A stretch of 64,000 nucleotides of DNA from Planctomycetota bacterium (lineage in GTDB: Bacteria > Planctomycetota > JAJSAM01 > JAJVHW01), in assembly GCA_021776825.1 (NCBI GenBank), contig JAJFFG010000050.1, positions 1 through 64,000 on the forward strand, given 5' to 3'. Of this stretch, positions 8,058 through 16,141 are shown in pieces. Numbering within the stretch: position 1 is the stretch's first letter; each line of letters begins with the position of its first letter. The notes beneath the pieces were generated by a model, which made no database searches, was not told the origin of the DNA, and worked only from the letters and a program-made list of their open reading frames with translations. The translations under genes and the position numbers were made by a program.

Positions 8058-9506
8058 ATGAAGGCACGAAACCTCCGGCTCGCGCTCCTTGCGCCCGCCG
8101 TGCTGGCAATGTCCAGCCTGGCGCTCGCCGATGCCACGATCGACGTCGGGAACGTGGAGGTGACCCTGAAGAAGGGGCAGACCTTCACCGTCGCGGTGCC
8201 GACCACGATGTCCAACAAGGGCACGGTCACGTTCGTCGGGACGATCGGCGGGCTTCCCGTCAACGTCACGAAGAAGTTCAAGACGAAGTCCGGCAAGGAG
8301 AAGACCAAGACGGTCAAGCTCACCATCGACGCCAAGCGCGCCGGCGTGGTTGACGCCACCGACGCGATCATCATGGCGGGCACGGTGACGGCCGCCGAAG
8401 AGGGTCAGGTCGGCGTCGCGAACCAGACGTTCGTGAGCGGCTACATCCCCGTGCCGCTTCTGATCGTGCCGGGCCTCGCCAACGAGCTCAGCCCGGGCGC
8501 GTACGACCCGTTCGCTGACGCGATCAACGACAACGCAGTCCTCGCAGGCGGCTTCGGCTGGGTGACGAAGGGCAAGCGCGCGACGATCGACGTCCAGTAC
8601 TACCAGAGCCTGAGTTTCACGTTCGACGTGCTCGCCAAGGGCGTCGTCAAGCGCGCCGACAAGATGATCAAGAAGTCGCTCTTTGCGCGGATCGACATGA
8701 TCGGTCACTCGACCGGCGGCATCCTGATCCGCACGGGCGGAGTGCCGAACGTGGATCCGGATGCCAAGAAGCCTCCTTCCAGGCTCACCGGCAAGGTCCG
8801 GAACGTGTTCTTCCTCGGCGTCCCGAACTCCGGCATCCCGCTCGCGTACCTGGCCGGAGTCGCGCTCGACACGGCCGCCGCGACCGGGCAGGACGCGATC
8901 GTCCTGGCCGGCCCGCTCCTCGCGGACTCGGAGAGTCCCTCGGTCCAGTCGCTGGCCTCGATCCTGCTGAACGATGAGTTCCGGCCGGTCGTCGACCAGT
9001 TCCTGCCGACGTTCCCGTTCGCGACCATCCCGAACCCGGCGGACCCGCTCCAACTGCCGCCGATCACCGTCGACCTGCCGACGCTGACATCCGTCCCCGG
9101 GCCGCCGCAGATCCCAGGTCTCGACATCCTTGCGGGTACGCCCCCCGAGGACGGCGTGCAGTACTTCGGCTGCTACTACAGCTCGGTCGCCACCGCGACG
9201 ATGGGCTCGGGCCAGACGATCGGCATCGATCTCACGGTGTTCCTCGCGAACGGCGGCCTGGACTTGGGCGACGTGGTGTTCACGGAGGGTGCCGGTGACG
9301 GGATCACCTCGGAGCTCAGCACGCTGATGGAGGTCCACCCGGCCTGGAACTCGCAGATCATCCCGATCGACCTCGGGCCTGGCCTCCACTCGCCGGAGAC
9401 CGTCGACAACCCCGACACCCCGGCTGACGACACGCTCCTCCCCGGGTATCTCAACGACCCAACGGTGTTCGGGCTCATCCTGAACAGCGTTCTCCCGCTG
9501 CCCTAA
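8058..9506 (+). CDS. Secreted lipase/esterase-like alpha/beta hydrolase
   Basis: 482 residues with a Sec signal peptide (cleavage probably after ALA at about residue 24). The first about 110 mature residues form a beta-rich Lys/Thr segment. An alpha/beta-hydrolase domain follows: the oxyanion-hole-like LLIVPGLANE and a nucleophile elbow GHSTGG with Ser near residue 218, then a strand FFLGVPNSG as in secreted lipases and LCAT/PGAP1-like hydrolases. A C-terminal HSPE sequence could supply the catalytic His. The substrate is unknown, probably an ester or lipid outside the cytoplasm. AAGGA precedes the ATG. It appears monocistronic. Confidence 0.75.
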   Translation: MKARNLRLALLAPAVLAMSSLALADATIDVGNVEVTLKKGQTFTVAVPTTMSNKGTVTFVGTIGGLPVNVTKKFKTKSGKEKTKTVKLTIDAKRAGVVDATDAIIMAGTVTAAEEGQVGVANQTFVSGYIPVPLLIVPGLANELSPGAYDPFADAINDNAVLAGGFGWVTKGKRATIDVQYYQSLSFTFDVLAKGVVKRADKMIKKSLFARIDMIGHSTGGILIRTGGVPNVDPDAKKPPSRLTGKVRNVFFLGVPNSGIPLAYLAGVALDTAAATGQDAIVLAGPLLADSESPSVQSLASILLNDEFRPVVDQFLPTFPFATIPNPADPLQLPPITVDLPTLTSVPGPPQIPGLDILAGTPPEDGVQYFGCYYSSVATATMGSGQTIGIDLTVFLANGGLDLGDVVFTEGAGDGITSELSTLMEVHPAWNSQIIPIDLGPGLHSPETVDNPDTPADDTLLPGYLNDPTVFGLILNSVLPLP

Positions 9507-9573
9507 CGCTCAAGAGCCCAATCGAAGCAACGCCGGGCGCGCTCGTCCTCCGGGACGGGTGCGCCCGCTCGCG

Positions 9574-9579
9574 TAGACT
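9574..9579 (+). promoter_or_regulatory. -10 box (TAGACT), leaderless type
   Basis: TAGACT lies 6 nt before ATG 9586, and no Shine-Dalgarno sequence lies between. This is the spacing expected when transcription begins at the start codon. Confidence 0.5.
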
Positions 9580-9585
9580 CTCGGG

Positions 9586-10071
9586 ATGCCCGCCCGGACC
9601 CGATCTGCCCTGACTCCATTCGCCCTGATTCGACGCGGCCTGACTCGATGCGGCCTGCTCCTCCTGCTCGCTGTGCCGCTTGCCGTCGCGTGCAACCGCG
9701 AAGAGAAGCGCCTCCCGACCCCGGCCGAACTCGCCGAGACGACGTGGGATCAGTACCGCGAGGACCCCGGCCCCAACTCGTACGTCGGGTTCATCGCCGC
9801 CAATCGCAAGGCCGCGCTCGATCACGGGCATCCCCACGACTCGCTCGGCGTGCGCTACCGCGTGCGCGCGATCGAGGCCCAGTCCGAGCATGCGGTGCGG
9901 CAGGAGGACCTCGCGCTCGCACAGGATGTGATCGCCGAGGTCGATCACATCGACGCTGACGGGGTCATCGAGGTGTTCGAGGAGGTGTTCCCCCTCGCCA
10001 CGGAGCGACTGCGTGCGGCGCGGGAACGCGTGCGCCCGCTGCTGGAACTGCCCACCGACGGCGCCGAGTAG
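9586..10071 (+). CDS. Small putative lipoprotein
   Basis: 161 residues, no known family. The N-terminus has a basic stretch, a Leu/Val-rich core and AVAC at about residue 36, a fair but not perfect lipobox (Ala at -3). The mature part is helical and charged (LATERLRAARERVRPLL). It contains WDQYREDPGPNSYVGFIAANRKAALDHG. The -10 box at 9574 suggests its own leaderless transcript. Function unknown, probably envelope-located. Confidence 0.65.
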   Translation: MPARTRSALTPFALIRRGLTRCGLLLLLAVPLAVACNREEKRLPTPAELAETTWDQYREDPGPNSYVGFIAANRKAALDHGHPHDSLGVRYRVRAIEAQSEHAVRQEDLALAQDVIAEVDHIDADGVIEVFEEVFPLATERLRAARERVRPLLELPTDGAE

Positions 10072-10197
10072 CGCTGGCCGCGATCTGCACTCGAGGGAGT
10101 GCTGACCCCACTGTGATGAACCCACCGCGAGGGGGGACAGTGGCGGGACAGTGGAGGCACGGTGGCGGTCGACGCCAGCCGGCACGAGCCCGTCGAC

Positions 10198-10214
10198 CTC
10201 CTGCAGTGCAGGAG
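10198..10214. promoter_or_regulatory. Perfect 8-bp inverted repeat
   Basis: CTCCTGCA-G-TGCAGGAG, 8-bp arms around a single centre base: a compact dyad of the kind bound by dimeric repressors. No regulator can be assigned. Confidence 0.3.
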
Positions 10215-10438
10215 ATGACGGGGATACGCCACGTCCTCCCCCACCAGGAGCGGGCGAGCTCCAGTGGGCGCGACGCACCCCGTGCTTCCCCTTTTCTCTA
10301 CCGGCACTCGGCTCAGCGAGTCCCGGTCGATGCCGGAAGTAGATCGGCAAAGGTTGCCGGTGTCAACCCTCATCGAGGTAAGAACGTTTTAATTCGAACG
10401 ATTCCAAGGCCCTTGCAGTGCGTGCGACCGGGGGGATC

Positions 10439-10474
10439 AAAGGAAGTTCGATCGCTGGATGAAAGGAAGTTTGA
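10439..10474 (+). promoter_or_regulatory. Direct repeat AAAGGAAGTTYGA x2
   Basis: AAAGGAAGTTCGA at 10439-10451 and AAAGGAAGTTTGA at 10462-10474, start to start 23 bp (about two helical turns), 45-80 bp upstream of the -10 box of the sulfatase gene. The position and spacing fit an activator binding site. Confidence 0.35.
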
Positions 10475-10518
10475 ACGCCGCGCCCCCCGAGCCCCCTGGG
10501 TGTCCTTCGTGCGGGCGA

Positions 10519-10524
10519 TAGGAT
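10519..10524 (+). promoter_or_regulatory. -10 box (TAGGAT), leaderless type
   Basis: TAGGAT ends 7 nt before GTG 10532. It overlaps the in-frame ATG 10523, which argues that GTG 10532 is the true start. Confidence 0.5.
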
Positions 10525-10531
10525 GCGCAGC

Positions 10532-12595
10532 GTGAATCGTGCACGAATCCCGCGCAACGCGGCATCCGCGCTGATCCAGGCTGCCCGATGGCCAGCCGAG
10601 GCTCGGCTCCTGCTGCGCCTGCTAACGGCCGGATTGGCGCTCTTCGCCCTCGCTCGTCTCGTCTTCGTGCTGTGGTTCGCCGATCGGCTCGGCGGCGTCG
10701 ATGCAGCGACCGCGACCCGGGCCTTCGCCGTCGGCGCCTTGCGCGACGCGTCGTTCCTGGCCTGGTTCCTGCTCCCGGTATGGGCGCTCGTGTTCCTGCC
10801 GCGGGTCGATTGGGCCGATCGCCGTTGGGTGCGACGGGCGGTCTGCGCGTGGATCGGCGTGATCGCGTTCCTGCTGTTCGTCGGAGTCGCCTCGGATCTC
10901 GCGCACTACCGCGAGTTCGACATCCGGCTGAACGGCGCCTCCCTCGACTATCTGCGCCAGCCGCTCCACCTGCTCGCGGTGCTCTACCACGAGTTCGCCC
11001 TGCTGCCGGTCGTCGGACTGATGGCGCTGTCCGCCTGGCTCGTGTCACGGCGTGCTGGGCGCGTCCTACTGCGGCTGGCTCCGGTGCGAGCCCTGGGCAG
11101 GCGACGCGTGATCACCGGAGGCGCGCTCCTCGCCGGGCTGCTCCTCGCTGGGCCGGGCGCGGTGGCCGTGACGGCTGGCGACCACGCCGTCGTCAGTTCC
11201 TCCGGCGCGCACTTCCGCCACAGCTACGTCGCCAATCAGCTCGCCTCGAACGGTCCGCAGAACTTCATGGCTGCGTGGATCTCGGAACTCGGTGAGCTCG
11301 ACTCGCTGTCCCGACGCGCCGAGGAGATGCCCGGCGAGCAGGCCGTGGCCGTCGTGCGACGTGAGCTGCGGCTCCCTCGCGTAGCTGACGAACCCGCGAA
11401 CCCACTGTGGCGCCACGTCGATACCGGTGCGCCGGAGAGTCGACGAAACGTCGTCGTCATCCTCATGGAGAGCTTCTCCGCGCGCGGGATCGGAAGCCTC
11501 GACGGGACGTACGACGACGCACCCTGCTTCGATCGGCTCGCCGCGAAGGGGCAGCTCTTCACGCGGAACTTTGCGGTCGGTACGCGGACGAACCGCGGAC
11601 TCGCCGGAGTGCTTTCGTCGTTGCCCGCACTGCCGGGACCGAGCCCCATCTGCACCCTTGACGACGGGCAGCGCCTGTTCACTGTGGCCGACGTTCTCGC
11701 GGGCCGTGGGTACGGTTCGGTCGCGCTGTACGGCGGAGAGCGTGACTACGACAATCTCGACCAGTACCTGGCTCAGGCCGGCTTCGAGAAGCGGCTTGGT
11801 CTCGACGACTTCGCGTCACCGCAGTTCCTCACGGAGTGGGGCGTGTCGGACGAAGAGCTCTTCGACAAGGCGCTCGTCGAGTTCCGGGAACTCGCGCAGC
11901 GCGACGAGCCCTTCCTCGGCTTCGTACTGACGCTCTCCAACCATCGGCCGTACCGGGTTCCGGGCTCTCGCGTCGCGCCGCCGGACCCAGCGGACCCCGA
12001 GGGACCGATGCGCCAGGCGTTCCGCTACGCCGACTGGGCACTCGGGCGCTTCTTCGAGCAGGCCGCCGGCGAGGAGTGGTTCGACGACACGCTCTTCGTG
12101 CTGGTTGCGGATCACGGGCGACACCTGCGAAGCACCGACGCACTCGACATCGAGAGCTTCCGGGTACCGTTCCTGCTCTACGCGCCGTCGTGGCTCCCTC
12201 CCGCGCGCTTCGATGGTGTCACGAGCCAGGTCGACGTCGCACCGACGGTGCTGGGCGTGCTCGGGGGCACGTACGACGGCTGCTTCCTGGGTAGCGACGC
12301 ACGCACGTCGCCTCCGGACCGGGCGATGCTCGCGATCGGAGACTACGTCGCCTGGACCGACGGTCGGGTGCTCACGATGTGGCCCCCGGAGGGGCCGCTC
12401 GAGACCTTCCGCATCGCCGGTGGGAAGCGCGCCGTGCCGCTCGGCGAACGTGCGGGGCGCGGGATTCGGGCGCGTGCGTCTGCTGCGGCTGCGCGACTCC
12501 GAGCGCACGTTCGCGTCACGTTCGATCTGACGCGCGACGGACGCTATCGGGCGCCGCGACCCGGGACGCCCGCTCCGCTGGACGCCACACGCTGA
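10532..12595 (+). CDS. LTA-synthase-family membrane sulfatase/phosphoglycerol transferase
   Basis: 687 residues. The N-terminal half has about five membrane helices (residues about 25-210). The C-terminal half is an alkaline-phosphatase-superfamily domain exposed outside the membrane: VVVILMESFSARG (metal site), GTRTNRGLAG with the likely nucleophile Thr near residue 353, LTLSNHRPY and LVADHGRH. This layout matches LtaS/OpgB-type enzymes, which move phosphoglycerol or phosphoethanolamine onto envelope glycans. The real acceptor is unknown; Planctomycetota do not make classical LTA. Start GTG 10532 is supported by the -10 box. ispA begins 20 nt after the stop but has its own box. Confidence 0.85.
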   Translation: MNRARIPRNAASALIQAARWPAEARLLLRLLTAGLALFALARLVFVLWFADRLGGVDAATATRAFAVGALRDASFLAWFLLPVWALVFLPRVDWADRRWVRRAVCAWIGVIAFLLFVGVASDLAHYREFDIRLNGASLDYLRQPLHLLAVLYHEFALLPVVGLMALSAWLVSRRAGRVLLRLAPVRALGRRRVITGGALLAGLLLAGPGAVAVTAGDHAVVSSSGAHFRHSYVANQLASNGPQNFMAAWISELGELDSLSRRAEEMPGEQAVAVVRRELRLPRVADEPANPLWRHVDTGAPESRRNVVVILMESFSARGIGSLDGTYDDAPCFDRLAAKGQLFTRNFAVGTRTNRGLAGVLSSLPALPGPSPICTLDDGQRLFTVADVLAGRGYGSVALYGGERDYDNLDQYLAQAGFEKRLGLDDFASPQFLTEWGVSDEELFDKALVEFRELAQRDEPFLGFVLTLSNHRPYRVPGSRVAPPDPADPEGPMRQAFRYADWALGRFFEQAAGEEWFDDTLFVLVADHGRHLRSTDALDIESFRVPFLLYAPSWLPPARFDGVTSQVDVAPTVLGVLGGTYDGCFLGSDARTSPPDRAMLAIGDYVAWTDGRVLTMWPPEGPLETFRIAGGKRAVPLGERAGRGIRARASAAAARLRAHVRVTFDLTRDGRYRAPRPGTPAPLDATR

Positions 12596-12603
12596 CGCGC
12601 TGC

Positions 12604-12609
12604 TACGAT
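12604..12609 (+). promoter_or_regulatory. -10 box (TACGAT), leaderless type
   Basis: TACGAT lies 6 nt before GTG 12616, with no Shine-Dalgarno sequence in the gap to the previous stop. Confidence 0.5.
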
Positions 12610-12615
12610 TCACGC

Positions 12616-13509
12616 GTGGACACGACGCTCATTCGCGACTACCTCCATGCGTGGACGCCGCGCGTCGACGCGCGTCTCGACGAACTGCTTCCGTCCGAGG
12701 ACGACGAGCCGCGCAGTGTGCACGCAGCGATGCGCTACAGCGTGCAGGCCGGGGGCAAGCGACTGCGCCCCGCGCTCGTCTTGCTCGGTGCCCGCGCCGC
12801 CGGTGGCGATGAGGCGAGCGTGCTCGGCGTGGCCTGTGCGGTCGAACTCGTGCACACCTACAGCCTCATCCATGACGACCTGCCGGCAATGGACGACGAC
12901 GACGTGCGCCGCGGTCGCGCGTCCTGTCATCGGCGCTTCGGCGAAGCGGTGGCGATCCTCGCGGGTGATGCGCTGAACACGTTTGCGTTCGAGGTCATCG
13001 CCGAGACGGCGCCACAGCCGGAGACGGTGGGTGCCCTCGTCCGCGAACTGTGCCGCGCGGCCGGAACCGCGGGGATGGTCGGTGGGCAAGTCGCTGATCT
13101 CGAAGCGGCGGAGGTTGCGGCGGCGCGCCCCGATGTGGCCACCGTGCGCGCGATCCACGAGCGAAAGACGGGCGCACTGCTGACGTCCTCGCTCCGCATC
13201 GGTGCGATTGCGAGTGGCGCGAACGAGACTACGCTCGAGGCGCTTGGCGCGGCGGGCGAACGCCTCGGCTTGGCGTTCCAGATCGTCGACGACGTGCTCG
13301 ACGAGGAGGGGCTCGCCGACGAGCTGGGGAAGACCCCCGGCAAGGATCGACAACAGGGCAAGGCCACCTACCCGGCAGCCATCGGCATCGACGCGTCGCG
13401 CGCTGAGGCGCTGCGTCTCATCGCGGAGTCGCGGGAGATTCTCACGGGTCGTCCGGCGTCGGAACTGCTGGCAAGTCTCGGGGCGTTCGTCGTGGAGCGT
13501 CGCTCGTGA
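12616..13509 (+). CDS. ispA: Polyprenyl (farnesyl/geranyl) diphosphate synthase
   Basis: Condenses isopentenyl diphosphate with allylic diphosphates to give farnesyl-type diphosphates for lipid carrier and quinone synthesis. 297 residues, normal for the short-chain family. GGKRLRP (about 46-52), first Asp-rich motif DDLPAMDDDD (about 87-96), RRG, and second Asp-rich motif DDVLDE (about 224-229) are all present. GTG 12616 is chosen because the N-terminus then has family length and a -10 box lies 6 nt upstream; the frame is open further upstream only by overlap with the sulfatase gene. It overlaps nadK by GTGA. Confidence 0.93.
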   Translation: MDTTLIRDYLHAWTPRVDARLDELLPSEDDEPRSVHAAMRYSVQAGGKRLRPALVLLGARAAGGDEASVLGVACAVELVHTYSLIHDDLPAMDDDDVRRGRASCHRRFGEAVAILAGDALNTFAFEVIAETAPQPETVGALVRELCRAAGTAGMVGGQVADLEAAEVAAARPDVATVRAIHERKTGALLTSSLRIGAIASGANETTLEALGAAGERLGLAFQIVDDVLDEEGLADELGKTPGKDRQQGKATYPAAIGIDASRAEALRLIAESREILTGRPASELLASLGAFVVERRS

Positions 13510-14360
13510 GTGAACTGTCCCGCCTCTGCATCGTCGGCGACGGCGGACGCGAGCGCGTCGCCCAGGCGTGTCGCAGGTTGCTCGGACTGTTGGACGGACG
13601 AGCCGACGTGCTTGCTGCCGATCTCGACGCGTCGCTCGATCTCTCCCAGCTCGAGGCCGATGTGGTGGTCGTGCTGGGGGGCGACGGGTCGATCCTAGCC
13701 GCGGCCCGTCGCCTCGCCGGGAACACGACTCCGGTGCTCGGGATCAACTTCGGACGCTTGGGCTTCCTCGCCGCTCTGCGACAGCGCGAGATGGAGATCG
13801 CCGTCGAGGAGGTCCTGATCGGCGGTCGGTATCGCGTCGAGCCGCGCATGATGCTGAGCGCCACGGTGCGTCGGTGCGACGGATCGGTGGACGGCCCGCA
13901 TCTCGGCCTGAACGATGCCGTCGTCGAGCGCTGGGACGCCCGCTCCCTCGCGGTCGACTTCATCGTCGACGGGATCGGCGCAACGAGGTACCGAGGCGAT
14001 GGCGTCATCGTCGCGACGCCGACTGGTAGCACGGCCCACAGCCTTGCCGCAGGTGGACCGATCGTCGAACCAGCCGTCGCCGCACTCGTTGTCTCTCCCA
14101 TATGTGCGCACTCGATGTCCAACCGGCCGCTGGTGCTGTCGCCCGATCGCGCCATCACGTTGCGTGTCGGCTCGGGTTCCAGCCATCCCGGGCTGGCGGT
14201 CGACGGCCAGGTCCTGGTGGAACTGACGATGGGCGACGAGGTGGACATTCGCGCGGCGGACGAGCAGCTGCATCTAGCCGTGCCGGAGGGCCGTTCGTAC
14301 TTCGACGTTCTCCGCAATCGGCTGCAGTGGACCGGTCAGCCGCCGTACGAGTCGGCGTGA
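13506..14360 (+). CDS. nadK: NAD kinase
   Basis: Phosphorylates NAD to NADP. The 284-residue length is typical. The GGDGS catalytic motif (VVVLGGDGSILAAAR, about residue 58), GINFGRLGFL, the LNDAVV loop and GDGVIVATPTGSTAHSLAAGGPI of the NAD kinase fold are present. GTG 13506 overlaps the ispA stop (GTGA), so it is translationally coupled to ispA. A lipoprotein gene begins 3 nt after its stop. Confidence 0.96.
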   Translation: MSELSRLCIVGDGGRERVAQACRRLLGLLDGRADVLAADLDASLDLSQLEADVVVVLGGDGSILAAARRLAGNTTPVLGINFGRLGFLAALRQREMEIAVEEVLIGGRYRVEPRMMLSATVRRCDGSVDGPHLGLNDAVVERWDARSLAVDFIVDGIGATRYRGDGVIVATPTGSTAHSLAAGGPIVEPAVAALVVSPICAHSMSNRPLVLSPDRAITLRVGSGSSHPGLAVDGQVLVELTMGDEVDIRAADEQLHLAVPEGRSYFDVLRNRLQWTGQPPYESA

Positions 14361-14363
14361 GCC

Positions 14364-15272
14364 GTGCGCGCTGAGCTCGCGCTTCTGGCGGTGGTCGCAC
14401 TCGCGGCCTGCAGCGAGCCGGGCGCTCCGTACGCGATCCCGTCGGACGAGAAGATGACGGTCGTGTTGGCGGCGGCCGAGACGGTCTCCATCACGGGGCG
14501 CTCGGCGGCCAAGCGTCTCGAGCTCACGTTGAGCGGTACGCCGAGTGGCGACACCTTCCCACTGACGATCATCAGCGCCACGTACGAGTATCGCAGCGCA
14601 GATGGGGACGTGACCGAACACATGACGCGGCGCGTGTCGCCGGACGACGCCTCTCCGATCGAGCGCGCGCGGACCGGACTCGTGAACGCGCTCGAGGGTT
14701 CGATCATCACGCTCAGCGTGGACCCGATGACCGGTCTCGTTGGCGTGGAGGGAGCGAACGCAGCACGGGAACATGCGCGGACGGTCCTTCGCGACGGCGA
14801 CCTCGAGGAGTCGGTTCGCACGGTCACCGACGAGGCTGTGGATGGAGTCGTCACGCTCCTCGACGACGCTGTGTTGCTCCGCGGCCTGCAGTCCGCCGGG
14901 TTCACGGCGATCCCGGACACCGTGCTCGATCCGCTGCGCGACGCGCAACGCTCCGTCGACGTGCACATCGACGGGTTGGGACTGACGACTGTGGCGCTGC
15001 GAGGTCGCGCGGGAATCGACGTCGACGAGTCTCCGATCGTGCAGGTGGAGGGACGTTCGGGCGTCGACGCGTCGTTCCGCGGCGAGCCGGGGCCGTCGCC
15101 GCACGACGCCGTAGGCGCAGTGCTCCCCGACTCGATCGTCGTCGGTGCCGAGACCATGTACCGCCTGCCGGACCTGCGTCCGCTGCGGGGCAACGTCCGC
15201 ATCAGTTACGCGCACACCAACGGCTGGCGTGTGGAGCGGCGCGTGTCCTTCACGTTGGTGACGGTCGAGTGA
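14364..15272 (+). CDS. Putative lipoprotein, unknown function
   Basis: 302 residues with a clean lipobox LAAC (Cys16), so a likely lipid-anchored envelope protein. The mature part is rich in beta strands and acidic. It shows no family I recognise; the long-range pattern (ITGRSAAKRLELTLSGTP, then VQVEGRSGVDASFRGEPG) suggests two similar beta domains. GTG 14364 starts 3 nt after nadK. Its stop overlaps the next gene by GTGA, placing it in an operon with the DUF58 and BatA-like genes. Confidence 0.75.
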   Translation: MRAELALLAVVALAACSEPGAPYAIPSDEKMTVVLAAAETVSITGRSAAKRLELTLSGTPSGDTFPLTIISATYEYRSADGDVTEHMTRRVSPDDASPIERARTGLVNALEGSIITLSVDPMTGLVGVEGANAAREHARTVLRDGDLEESVRTVTDEAVDGVVTLLDDAVLLRGLQSAGFTAIPDTVLDPLRDAQRSVDVHIDGLGLTTVALRGRAGIDVDESPIVQVEGRSGVDASFRGEPGPSPHDAVGAVLPDSIVVGAETMYRLPDLRPLRGNVRISYAHTNGWRVERRVSFTLVTVE

Positions 15273-16141
15273 GCGAGACGCCTGTGTTCGACGACGCATT
15301 CCTCGCGAGCCTCTCGCGTCTGCGCTTCGCGGTGCGCCGGCTGCGCGCTGTCGAGGGCGAAGGCGAGGTCCGTCGCGATCGACGTGGTGGGCGCATCGAG
15401 TTCGCGGAGCACCGTCCGTACGTGCACGGTGACGATACGCGGCTCCTCGACTGGGGCGCGTACGCGCGCACCGGCCGCTTCTTCGTGAAGGAGTTCGAGC
15501 GCGAGGAGGACCTGTCGGTCCTGCTGGTCGTCGATGCGTCGGCGTCGATGGGTCTGCACGGCAAACTGCGCGCGGCGCAACGACTCGCGTACGCGCTGGC
15601 ATACGTGGCGCTGGCGTCCGGCAGCCGCGTGCGTGTGATGGCCGCGACCGACGGAGAGTTGCGCTCGTCCGCTGAGGTCGCGGGAAGCGCGCGCATCCGC
15701 GAGCTCGGCGGGTTCCTGACCGGTCTCGTCGCCGACGGGCGAACGGATCTCGATGCGTCGCTGCTCGGCGTGCCCCGCGCTGCGCGTGGGTCGCGCATCG
15801 TGATCGTCCTCTCGGACCTGATGTCCGAGAACGATGGCCAGCGCACGGCCGGCGCGCTCGTGCGGCGCGGGGACGACGTGCACGTGCTGCATCTCCACGC
15901 AGCGGAGGACCGAGATCTCGCCGACGACCGACCGGTGGTGCTCGTCGACGCGGAGACGGGGGAGCGCGTCACGGTCGCTTCCGATGCGGGCCGGCGTGCG
16001 GATCTCGATGCCGCGGAACGCGAACGGCGCTGGCACGCGTTCGCGTCGCGCCACCGCGTTGGCTACGTGCCGCTCGACGCAGCGGTGTCGACGGAGGAAC
16101 TCGTCATCCGATTCCTGCGCGGTGGGGGGGTGCTGTCGTGA
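15269..16141 (+). CDS. DUF58 / vWA-domain protein
   Basis: 290-residue DUF58 protein. The signature RPYVHGDDTRLLDWGAYARTGRFFVKEFE is present, followed by a von Willebrand A-like fold with a degenerate MIDAS strand VVDASASMG. Such proteins are partners of MoxR ATPases and BatA-type membrane proteins in a chaperone-like or envelope-stress role. Start GTG 15269 overlaps the preceding stop (GTGA); its own stop overlaps the next gene. The MoxR gene of the window lies elsewhere (23526-24533). Confidence 0.9.
   Translation: MSETPVFDDAFLASLSRLRFAVRRLRAVEGEGEVRRDRRGGRIEFAEHRPYVHGDDTRLLDWGAYARTGRFFVKEFEREEDLSVLLVVDASASMGLHGKLRAAQRLAYALAYVALASGSRVRVMAATDGELRSSAEVAGSARIRELGGFLTGLVADGRTDLDASLLGVPRAARGSRIVIVLSDLMSENDGQRTAGALVRRGDDVHVLHLHAAEDRDLADDRPVVLVDAETGERVTVASDAGRRADLDAAERERRWHAFASRHRVGYVPLDAAVSTEELVIRFLRGGGVLS

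Larger units (their letters stand above)
10072..10518. other. Intergenic region with dyads and direct repeats
   Basis: No gene is supported. It contains a tandem GGGACAGTGG pair (about 10135-10155), a perfect dyad at 10198-10214, an AT-rich patch at about 10385-10410 unusual for this GC-rich window, and a direct repeat at 10439-10474. Together they look like a control region for the sulfatase gene downstream. Confidence 0.4.

Noticed and set aside
10354..10362. GGTTGCCGG, matching the tRNA-Gln acceptor end, as a possible island attachment repeat
   Set aside because: Only 9 bases match and it lies on the 5' side of the tRNA, the wrong side for an element inserted at the 3' end.
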